NCBI GenBank assembly: GCA_002171475.2
Contig: NHEX02000023.1
Coordinates: forward strand, 1 to 34,702
Source of the DNA: Flavobacteriales bacterium TMED96
GTDB lineage: Bacteria > Bacteroidota > Bacteroidia > Flavobacteriales > Flavobacteriaceae
Reading direction: 5' to 3'
DNA: 34,702 bases
The position numbers were made by a program, and so were the translations under genes. The number at the start of each line of letters is the position of its first letter. The first letter of the stretch is position 1. The notes beneath the pieces were generated by a model, which was given only the letters and a program-made list of their open reading frames with translations, had not been told where the DNA came from and did not search any database. Shown here piece after piece: positions 26,809-34,057 of this stretch.

Positions 26809-27204
26809 ATGAAAGTAAAAGAAGTGATGATGAAAATCGGAGAATTTCCATCAATTGAAAAAAAAACAATTTTAAAAGAAGCATTGATCGAAATGGGAAA
26901 AGCAAATTTGGGATTGGTTTGTATAGTTAATCAAGAAAAAAACCTGTTGGGTCTAATGACAGATGGTGATTTGAGAAGAAAATTATTAAAATATCAAAAA
27001 CCAATCTCATCTTTTTTTATTGATGATGCTTTAAATCACGCTAAACTAAATCCAATTACTTGTAATCCTGCTGATGACCTTAAAAAAGCTGTAAAATTAA
27101 TGGGTGATAAGCAAATTTGGGATTTACCAGTAATAGATAATGAAAAGCGTTTAGTTGGCTTGTTACATTTACATCCTGCTATTAAAAAATTAATTGAAAA
27201 GTAA
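26809..27204 (+). CDS. Stand-alone CBS-pair protein like the C-terminus of KdsD/KpsF
   Basis: The protein has 131 aa and is made only of two CBS motifs: VKEVMMKIGEFPSIEKKTIL...LGLMTDGDLRR and NPITCNPADDLKKAVKLM...WDLPVIDNEKRLVGLLHLH. TDGDLRR and RLVGLLHLH are the signatures of the CBS tail of arabinose-5-phosphate isomerase (KdsD/KpsF). The SIS isomerase domain is absent, and no frame for it exists before the start because kdsA ends 2 bases upstream. So this is a real single-domain protein, not a truncation by frameshift. It may regulate the neighbouring KdsA-like enzyme or sense a nucleotide or CMP-sugar. A 102-bp gap with no recognised signal follows. Confidence 0.8.
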   Translation: MKVKEVMMKIGEFPSIEKKTILKEALIEMGKANLGLVCIVNQEKNLLGLMTDGDLRRKLLKYQKPISSFFIDDALNHAKLNPITCNPADDLKKAVKLMGDKQIWDLPVIDNEKRLVGLLHLHPAIKKLIEK

Positions 27205-27306
27205 TTTATAAATTGAAAAAAATTATTGCATTTACTAATATTATAAATTCCAAACTCTTATTTACATAAAAAGTATTTAATTTGATGTAAATAGAAACTT
27301 TAATAA

Positions 27307-28098
27307 ATGAAAGGTCAAATCGAAAGGCAGAAGAAATTAAAAGAGGCACTTCGAAATAGAAAAAAGCTTTTTGCCTCATGGATTTCTTATTCACATCCTT
27401 CTATCACCGAAACGTTTGCTAAAGCTGGGTTTGATTTTATCGCTATTGATATGGAGCATTCAACTATTAATCAATCAGAGGCCCAACGAATAATAGCTGC
27501 TTGTCAATTTGAAGGTGTACCTTGTTTACCGCGGCCGGTCTCCCACTCAAACGACACCATAAAACCTCTGTTGGAGTCTGGTGCAGATGGAATTTTAATT
27601 CAAATGGTCAATTCTGCCAAAGAAGTAAGTAAGTTAATTAGTGATATAAAATACCCACCTGTAGGAAAAAGAAGCTATGGTGTGAGTCGTGCACAGGGAT
27701 ACGGTTTTGATTTCAAAAATTATATAACTAACTGGAATAAAAGGTCAATATTTATGGTACAAATTGAATCATTAGAGGGAGTTAATAATATTGATGAAAT
27801 ATTGTCATTTGATCAAATAGATGGAGTTATGATTGGCCCTTATGACATTTCTGGATCATTAGGAGTGCCAGGTGAATTAAATCACCCAAAGGTCGTTGAA
27901 GCCTCAAAAAAAGTGATAAAAGCATGTGAAAAATTTGGTAAAAGTTGTGGGACACAGCTTAATAATCCAAACAAACAAAATATCGATGAACTCTTTGGTA
28001 TGGGCTATACTTATGCCATTTTAGGGTCTGATTTATTCGTATTATGGAAGTGGGCTGATAAAATGCAAAAAATTATTACTGATTTTCGTAAAAATTAA
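27307..28098 (+). CDS. HpcH/HpaI-family class II pyruvate aldolase
   Basis: The protein has 263 aa. The catalytic residues of the HpcH/HpaI family are present: H51 in AIDMEHSTIN, R76 in CLPRPVS, and metal ligands E154 (VQIESLEGV) and D180 (IGPYDISGSLG). These enzymes reversibly add pyruvate to aldehydes to make 2-keto-3-deoxy (or 4-hydroxy-2-keto) acids. It lies between a KdsA-like synthase and two SDRs, and 3 bases before the first SDR, so it probably acts on the same sugar. It could build or shorten a keto-acid sugar. The direction and substrate are unknown. Confidence 0.82.
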   Translation: MKGQIERQKKLKEALRNRKKLFASWISYSHPSITETFAKAGFDFIAIDMEHSTINQSEAQRIIAACQFEGVPCLPRPVSHSNDTIKPLLESGADGILIQMVNSAKEVSKLISDIKYPPVGKRSYGVSRAQGYGFDFKNYITNWNKRSIFMVQIESLEGVNNIDEILSFDQIDGVMIGPYDISGSLGVPGELNHPKVVEASKKVIKACEKFGKSCGTQLNNPNKQNIDELFGMGYTYAILGSDLFVLWKWADKMQKIITDFRKN

Positions 28099-28101
28099 AA
28101 C

Positions 28102-28878
28102 ATGTATTTAGAAAAGCTTTTTAATTTAAAAGATAAAGTGGTTGCTGTTATAGGTGGAGGTGGATATTTATGCAGTGAAATGGCCAGTTCGTTTGCTCAT
28201 GCAGGGTGTTCTGTTGCCATAATTGATATTAGGTTAGAAAAGGCAAAAAAAATAGAAATAGGAATTAATAAGAAAGGATTTAAAAATACTTTATCACTTA
28301 GTTTGGATGTTGGAAAAAAAAATCAACATGAGAAAGTTTTAAATTCAATTTTAAATAAGTTTGGATGTCTTGACGTCGTAATTAATGGTGCTGGGATAAA
28401 TGGTTCAACTTCTTTTTTAGATATAACAGAAAATGAATGGAATGAAATAATGGATTCTCAAATTAAAGGTACTTTTTTTGGATGCCAAGTTTATGGAGAA
28501 TATATGGTTTCTAAAGGTAGTGGGAATATAATAAATATTTCTTCTGCATCTGCTGGTCCACCCCTTTCAAAAGCTTTTACATATTCTGCAGCAAAAGCAG
28601 CGATCAAAAATTTGACACAAAATTTAGCAAGAGAATGGGCACCAAAAGGTGTTAGGGTGAATTCAATAAGGCCAGGGTTTTTCCCTACTGAATGGAATCT
28701 AAAGAACTTTATTGATGAAGACCGTAAATCTGCAATTTTGAATCATACTGCTATGCGAAGATTTGGGATACCAAGTGAATTAACTGGCGCAATTCTTTGG
28801 CTAGCTTCAGATTCAGCTAGTTTTGTAACAGGATCAGAAATTACTGTAGATGGTGGTTTTTCTTGTATGACGATATAA
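28102..28878 (+). CDS. Short-chain dehydrogenase/reductase (first of a pair)
   Basis: The protein has 258 aa and is a classical SDR with the catalytic S148-Y161-K165 (INISSASAG, YSAAK), NGAGING at 95-101 and a C-terminal SxFVTGSEITVDGG. The cofactor loop reads GGGGYLCSE instead of the usual TGxxxGIG, a pattern seen in gluconate-5-dehydrogenase-like and other sugar SDRs. It sits 3 bases after the aldolase and 5 bases before a second SDR. Likely roles are oxidation, reduction or, with its partner, two-step epimerisation of a hydroxyl on the keto-acid sugar. Confidence 0.82.
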   Translation: MYLEKLFNLKDKVVAVIGGGGYLCSEMASSFAHAGCSVAIIDIRLEKAKKIEIGINKKGFKNTLSLSLDVGKKNQHEKVLNSILNKFGCLDVVINGAGINGSTSFLDITENEWNEIMDSQIKGTFFGCQVYGEYMVSKGSGNIINISSASAGPPLSKAFTYSAAKAAIKNLTQNLAREWAPKGVRVNSIRPGFFPTEWNLKNFIDEDRKSAILNHTAMRRFGIPSELTGAILWLASDSASFVTGSEITVDGGFSCMTI

Positions 28879-28883
28879 AATTT

Positions 28884-29636
28884 ATGAAAAATAAAAAAGT
28901 AGCTATTGTAACTGGCGGAAATCGAGGAATAGGCCTTGGAATAACCAAAACCTTTATAGAAGCAGGCTATTTAGTAATTGTTGGAGCAAGAAAAAGTTTA
29001 AATATTGAAAATCATGAAAATGAAGGGATTTTCTTTGTTTATACTGATGTTCGTAAAGAGAAATATCATCAAAATTTAGTTAAATACGCAATTGACAAAT
29101 TTGGAAGATTAGATGTATATGTCAATAATGCAGGGTTTTCTTTTTGGAAACCTATTTCTGAAATAGAAGAAATATTTTTAAGTGAGATTTTAGATACTAA
29201 TTTGAAGGGCGCTTTTTGGGGTTGTAAAGCGGCTTCTAAAGTTATGAAGTCCAAAGCAACAATAATTAATATTTCAAGCCTGGCAGGTAAAAGAGGTTCG
29301 TCTAACAACTCCGCATATGTTGCCTCCAAATTTGGAATGAATGGTCTGACACAATCTCTAGCTAAGGAACTTGGCCATAGAAATATTAGAGTAAATGCCG
29401 TTTGTCCAGTGCTAATTGCTACTGATGGACTAAATGAAGCCTTGAAAATGGATTACGCCCCTGGAGGAAAAAATCCAGAAAAGTTTATTAAAAATTTTAC
29501 CAAATCAAATTCAGCTCTTATGAGAATGCCTACTGCTTCTGAGGTAGGTGAAATGTGTGTTTTTTTAGCATCAGAGAGTGCCAGTGCTATTACGGGCCAA
29601 TGTATTAATGTCGATTGCGGAGTTTTACCTCAATAA
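28884..29636 (+). CDS. Short-chain dehydrogenase/reductase (second of a pair)
   Basis: The protein has 250 aa from the ATG 28884 (an in-frame TTG at 28863 lies in the previous gene and is less likely). It is a classical SDR: TGGNRGIG (10-17), NNAG (81-84), INISSLAGKRG with S132, and Y145/K149 in YVASK. The end, SASAITGQCINVDCGV, is family-typical. Two dissimilar SDRs in tandem suggest consecutive steps, for example oxidation at one carbon by one enzyme and stereo-inverting reduction by the other. It is 4 bases before the CMP-sugar synthetase gene. Confidence 0.82.
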   Translation: MKNKKVAIVTGGNRGIGLGITKTFIEAGYLVIVGARKSLNIENHENEGIFFVYTDVRKEKYHQNLVKYAIDKFGRLDVYVNNAGFSFWKPISEIEEIFLSEILDTNLKGAFWGCKAASKVMKSKATIINISSLAGKRGSSNNSAYVASKFGMNGLTQSLAKELGHRNIRVNAVCPVLIATDGLNEALKMDYAPGGKNPEKFIKNFTKSNSALMRMPTASEVGEMCVFLASESASAITGQCINVDCGVLPQ

Positions 29637-29640
29637 CTAA

Positions 29641-30414
29641 ATGAAAAAAATAGTAGTAATTCCTGCAAGACTGAACTCTAAACGTTTCCCAAATAAAATT
29701 TTATTTGATTTGAAAGGCTTACCAATGATTGAGCACGTAAGAAGGCGAGCATTATTAGCTAAAAATGTTGAAAAGGTTTACATAGCGACTTGTGATACCG
29801 AGATAAGAGACGTTTTAGAAGGTTACGGCGCAGAGGTAATTATGACTAGTAAAAATCATAAAAATGGAACTACTAGGGTAGCAGAAGCTGTATCTAACAT
29901 AAATTGTTCAAATGTAATTTTAATCCAAGGCGATGAACCATTATTACTACCTAGACATTTAGATAAAATGTTAAATATTATTAGTCATGACAATAGTTCT
30001 TTTGCTTGGAATGCAACTGGACCTATAGAAACAGAAGAGGAATTCAATAGAAGTTCTGTTGTTAAAGCATCAATTTATGGAAATAAAATACTTTATTGCT
30101 TTAGGAAGAAAAACTTAATAAATGATTATACAAATCATTCACATAATTACAGAAAAATCTTGGGTCTTATAGCATATAAAAAAGATTTTTTAGTTAGACT
30201 TACCGAAATGAATTCAACACTTATTGAAGAGATGGAATCAATAGAACAAATGAGAATAATTGAAAATGGATATTCAATTTGTTCAGTACCCTTTGAATCT
30301 AGCCAACCTAGTGTTAATGAACCTTCAGAAGTTCAATTAGTATGGGATTATGTTGCAAATGACAATGAACAAAAAATCATATTGGAGAAAGTTTTTAATT
30401 TCAATTATAAATAG
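29641..30414 (+). CDS. kdsB: KdsB-like CMP-3-deoxy-octulosonate cytidylyltransferase
   Basis: The protein has 257 aa, close to KdsB (about 245-255). Motifs are VIPARLNSKRFPNKIL (6-21; CTP loop), MTSKNHKNGTTRVAEA, VILIQGDEPLLLP (metal site), and EEMESIEQMRIIENG, matching the KdsB ExIEQLRxLExG signature. It would activate the keto-acid sugar of this module as its CMP form. A genome needs one KdsB for lipid A, so this one within a glycan cluster probably serves a Kdo-related sugar. It stops exactly one base before the next ATG. Confidence 0.85.
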   Translation: MKKIVVIPARLNSKRFPNKILFDLKGLPMIEHVRRRALLAKNVEKVYIATCDTEIRDVLEGYGAEVIMTSKNHKNGTTRVAEAVSNINCSNVILIQGDEPLLLPRHLDKMLNIISHDNSSFAWNATGPIETEEEFNRSSVVKASIYGNKILYCFRKKNLINDYTNHSHNYRKILGLIAYKKDFLVRLTEMNSTLIEEMESIEQMRIIENGYSICSVPFESSQPSVNEPSEVQLVWDYVANDNEQKIILEKVFNFNYK

Positions 30415-31914
30415 ATGAAATGTATCACGGAGACACAATATGATCAATTGTGTAAGACATGTGACAATATTATTAATAATAAACCTAGTTCATTTGCGAG
30501 AAATGCAAACTCTTTTTTACATGTAATTAGAGAGCATCCAATATTTTTAAATACATATAAACCAATTTTTTATAATAATTTTAGATTTTATTTCTTCATT
30601 CTCACTCAACTTTTTAAAAGTTTCATAGTAGGGTTTTTAAAGTTTTTCGATGCTATTTACAGAATTTATTTCTTAAAAGATATTATAAATAGTGACAAGA
30701 CGGACTACCAGAATATATTTATAACTCACTTTTTAAACGATAAATTCCTTAAACATAAAAATGATTTTTATTTTCATGAATTACCAAAAAAATTTATTAA
30801 TTCTCAAAAATCTAGTTTAAAGTTATATATAAATTTCACAAATTTAAGTTCGAGTGATGCCGAAAAAAAATGGCTCAACAATGAAGTAACTTCAATACTA
30901 ATACCAAAATACCTTTCTATTTATTTAGAATTGAAACTTAGGTTTCTAATGTTTAGAGAGGCCATATCAATTTTAAAAATTAAATCTTTCTCATCCTTTG
31001 ATATGAGAGTTAAAATTTATGCGGCTGTTGCATCATTATTTTCTAGTTCACACAACAATTATAGATTAGCTTTTATTGTTCGAAGTTTTGTCAAAAAAAA
31101 TACTAACGCCAGTATTTTCACAACATATGAGGGACATCCTTGGGAGAGATTAATATTTGGCATGGTCAGAAAAATTAATTCAAAAATTAATTGTATAGGC
31201 TACCAACATGCAATTATTTTCAGAAAACAACATTCAATTAGGAGAAAATTATCAAATATTTTTGAGCCCAATTATATTATGTGTTCTGGGGAACATGGTT
31301 TTAAGGAATTAAATAAGATTAATTATCTACCTCCTAGACGTTTATTTATATTTGGGAGTAATAGAAGAAACTATAAAAAATTGAGTAGTTTGGCAGTCCA
31401 ATCCAAAAAGAGGGACACTTTTTTGTTGCTTCCAGAAGGTGATTTAGTTGAGTGCATTCCAATGGCAAATTTCGCTCTTAATTTAGCCTTAAAATTTCCT
31501 AAATTTAAATTTATAATTAGATTTCATCCGGTAACGAAAGTAAAAAAAGTAATTAGAAAGTATCCTCAAATATTGCAAGAGTTACCTAATATTGAAATAT
31601 CAAACTCATCATTCGAGGAAGATTTATTAAGATCGCATTATGCCATATACCGGGGATCAACAACTATAATAAAAGCGGTCGAGTACGGATTGATTCCTCT
31701 TTATTATAAAAGACCAAATGAGATTTCAATCGATCCACTTTTTGAAATTCAAAGCCAAAAAATCAATATATCTAACCCAGAAGATATACAAATTTTAGAT
31801 AAAATTTCTGAGAAAGAACATGTTTACAATCAGTCAAAACTAATTGAGTATGTCCAACATTTTTTTAGTCCAATCAATTATGATGTGGTTTTAAAATTAA
31901 AAGATAATCAATGA
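30415..31914 (+). CDS. GT-B-like surface carbohydrate biosynthesis protein, probable glycosyltransferase
   Basis: The protein has 499 aa with no signal peptide. A basic, aromatic-rich stretch around 45-75 could touch the membrane. Visible motifs are FTTYEGHPWERLIFG (E239, W243, E244), IGYQHAI, PNYIMCSGEHG, FIIRFHPVT (RxHP) and AIYRGSTTIIKAVEYGLIP. The H-P and GSTT...E pattern is typical of GT-B transferases that use CMP-sugars (sialyl- and Kdo-transferase-like folds), and the YEGHPWE motif recurs in surface-carbohydrate proteins of spirochaetes and other bacteria. Directly after kdsB, it is the natural candidate to transfer the CMP-keto-acid sugar. It overlaps the GT2 gene by 4 bases. Family assignment is from motifs only. 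Confidence 0.6.
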   Translation: MKCITETQYDQLCKTCDNIINNKPSSFARNANSFLHVIREHPIFLNTYKPIFYNNFRFYFFILTQLFKSFIVGFLKFFDAIYRIYFLKDIINSDKTDYQNIFITHFLNDKFLKHKNDFYFHELPKKFINSQKSSLKLYINFTNLSSSDAEKKWLNNEVTSILIPKYLSIYLELKLRFLMFREAISILKIKSFSSFDMRVKIYAAVASLFSSSHNNYRLAFIVRSFVKKNTNASIFTTYEGHPWERLIFGMVRKINSKINCIGYQHAIIFRKQHSIRRKLSNIFEPNYIMCSGEHGFKELNKINYLPPRRLFIFGSNRRNYKKLSSLAVQSKKRDTFLLLPEGDLVECIPMANFALNLALKFPKFKFIIRFHPVTKVKKVIRKYPQILQELPNIEISNSSFEEDLLRSHYAIYRGSTTIIKAVEYGLIPLYYKRPNEISIDPLFEIQSQKINISNPEDIQILDKISEKEHVYNQSKLIEYVQHFFSPINYDVVLKLKDNQ

Positions 31915-32813
31915 CTTTTTCAATAGTAATACCTACTAAAAACAGACCTAAAGAATTACTTAGATTATTTATAGCTATAATTAATCAGACAAGACCACCA
32001 GACCAGGTTATCATAGTTGATCAAAGTAATCCAAAAAATGTAATAAAAAAAACAATTATTTCTAAAGCAAGTAAAGTCAATTTGGAGTTAAATTATTTAC
32101 ATAACGAAAAAATAAATGGATTGGTACAGGCAAAGGACTATTCAATTTCATATAATCAGTGTGATTATATTTCTTTTTTCGATGATGATATTTTAATTGA
32201 AAAAGACTACTTTTTATTTATTGAAAGAGCTTTTAAATCCTTTCCAGGAATGATTGGAGCGAACGGAGTTATAACAAATATGCCTAAGAAAAATGGTTTT
32301 AAAAGCTTCATATTTAAATTAACTCATTTTGGAATTTTTAAAGATAACCGTCCAAAAACAATTAGATCTTTAAATTTAGATAGTGATAATCCAAAAAACG
32401 TAAATGTGTTAAGTGGTGGATTATCTACATGGAAGAAACAAGTATTTGAAAAAGTGAATTTCGACACAAAAAATAAATTTCACTCATATGAAGATATTGA
32501 ATTTTCAATCCGAGTAGAAAAGATTTTTCCTGGTGCTATGTTTATTATACCTAAAGCTAGACTTAGCCACCATCACGCCTCTTTAAATAGACAATCATTG
32601 TTGTTAAGAACTCAAAATGATGTAATTGAAGTTTGGATGTTATTTAAAAAAAATAAAAACTTTAATCTTTTAGGCCTTGACTTCCTTATTTTGATTTTGG
32701 GACTTTTTTTCAACTCAATTTTTTTAAATTTTAGATACAGAAATTTAAAATTTATTAAAAAATTTTTTTCGGGTTTTATTTTAGGTTTAAATAAGAATAT
32801 TATTAGAAAATGA
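31911..32813 (+). CDS. GT2-family glycosyltransferase with C-terminal membrane segment
   Basis: The protein has 300 aa. It is a GT-A fold GT2 enzyme: FSIVIPTKNRP at the N-terminus, VIIVDQSN, then the metal-binding FFDDD (D91-D93), SGGLSTWKKQVF and the catalytic-base region HSYEDIEFSIR. After about residue 245 a hydrophobic stretch (LGLDFLILILGLFF) probably anchors it in the inner membrane. It adds a hexose, hexosamine or uronate to the lipid-linked glycan. It overlaps both neighbours by 4 bases, so it is tightly coupled. Confidence 0.85.
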   Translation: MTFSIVIPTKNRPKELLRLFIAIINQTRPPDQVIIVDQSNPKNVIKKTIISKASKVNLELNYLHNEKINGLVQAKDYSISYNQCDYISFFDDDILIEKDYFLFIERAFKSFPGMIGANGVITNMPKKNGFKSFIFKLTHFGIFKDNRPKTIRSLNLDSDNPKNVNVLSGGLSTWKKQVFEKVNFDTKNKFHSYEDIEFSIRVEKIFPGAMFIIPKARLSHHHASLNRQSLLLRTQNDVIEVWMLFKKNKNFNLLGLDFLILILGLFFNSIFLNFRYRNLKFIKKFFSGFILGLNKNIIRK

Positions 32814-34057
32814 AAATCGATATTGGAATTTTAGGAATGGGTTATGTTGGCCTTCCATTGGCAATTGTAATGGCAGAAAAATACAAAGTTATTGGATTTG
32901 ATGTTGATAGAAACAGAATTTCTTCTTTAAAAATGGGAATCGACAAGAAAAAAGATGTCACATCCAAAAAAATCATAAAAACAGATTTAACTTATTCAAA
33001 TAAACCAGAATCTTTAAAAAATTGTAACATTTATATAGTTACAGTTCCTACACCTATAAAAAATAATAAACTTCCAGACTTTACATTTTTAAAAAATGCA
33101 TCTAAGATTATTTCAAAATATCTCAAAATAGGGGATATCGTTATTTATGAGTCAACTGTTTATCCTGGAGCTACTGAAGAAATTTGTATTCCAATTTTAG
33201 AAATTTCATCGCTAAAAATAAACAAAGACTTTTACGTTGGGTATAGCCCAGAAAGAATTAATGTTGGAGATCAAGTCAATACTCTTAAAACAATTCCTAA
33301 AATTGTATCAGCATCAAACAAATATTCTCTTAAAAAAATAAAAAAGCTATACGAATCTATTATAGATGCTGAGGTACATCCCGTATCATCTATAAAAATA
33401 GCAGAGTCTGCTAAAGTTATTGAGAATGTTCAGAGAGATGTCAATATTGCATTTGTAAATGAATTAGCAATGATGTTTAAATCTTTCAAAATTGATATAC
33501 ATGAAGTCCTTAATGCAGCTTGTACTAAATGGAATTTTTTAAATTTTAGGCCCGGTCTTGTTGGAGGACACTGCATAGGAATTGATCCATATTACCTAGC
33601 CCATAAATCAATATCTATGGGGTATAAACCTGAAATATTATTTTCTGCAAGAAAAATAAATGAAGAAATACCCAATTTCGTTCTTAAAGACTTAAAACAA
33701 AAATTGTCTTTTCATAAAATTAAAACCTCTAAAGCAAAAGTTTTATTTTTAGGTATAACATTCAAAGAAAACACATCCGATATTCGAAATTCTAAGGCAT
33801 TGTCTTTAGCACTGGGATTAAAAAAAACTTGCAAAAACATCTTAATATGTGACCCATACTTAAAGGGTGAGGACCTTAATCTAGAATTTGAGTTTACATC
33901 AAATTTACCTGAAGAGCAAAAATTTGATGTATTGGTTTTGGCAGTTGCACACTCCTTATTTTTAAAAATAAAGCCGTTAACTCTTTTGTCAAAAGTTGGG
34001 TTTGTTTACGATATAAAAGCAGTTTTTGAACCACACGAAAAAATTTACCGATTATGA
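32810..34057 (+). CDS. UDP-N-acetylhexosamine 6-dehydrogenase (WbpA/WbpO/TviB type)
   Basis: The protein has 415 aa. It is a nucleotide-sugar dehydrogenase of the UDP-GlcNAc/GalNAc type: Rossmann GMGYVGLPLA (9-18), VYPGATEEIC, YSPERINVGD, VIENVQRDVNIAFVNELA and the catalytic C255 in VGGHCIGIDPYYLAHKS. The GHCIGxDPYYL form separates it from UDP-glucose dehydrogenase, whose version is seen in the broken ugd at 4731 (GGSCFQKD). It oxidises C6 of the UDP-HexNAc to the uronate. Last gene of the + strand run, it ends 6 bases inside the convergent GT4 gene with no terminator between them. Confidence 0.87.
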   Translation: MKIDIGILGMGYVGLPLAIVMAEKYKVIGFDVDRNRISSLKMGIDKKKDVTSKKIIKTDLTYSNKPESLKNCNIYIVTVPTPIKNNKLPDFTFLKNASKIISKYLKIGDIVIYESTVYPGATEEICIPILEISSLKINKDFYVGYSPERINVGDQVNTLKTIPKIVSASNKYSLKKIKKLYESIIDAEVHPVSSIKIAESAKVIENVQRDVNIAFVNELAMMFKSFKIDIHEVLNAACTKWNFLNFRPGLVGGHCIGIDPYYLAHKSISMGYKPEILFSARKINEEIPNFVLKDLKQKLSFHKIKTSKAKVLFLGITFKENTSDIRNSKALSLALGLKKTCKNILICDPYLKGEDLNLEFEFTSNLPEEQKFDVLVLAVAHSLFLKIKPLTLLSKVGFVYDIKAVFEPHEKIYRL

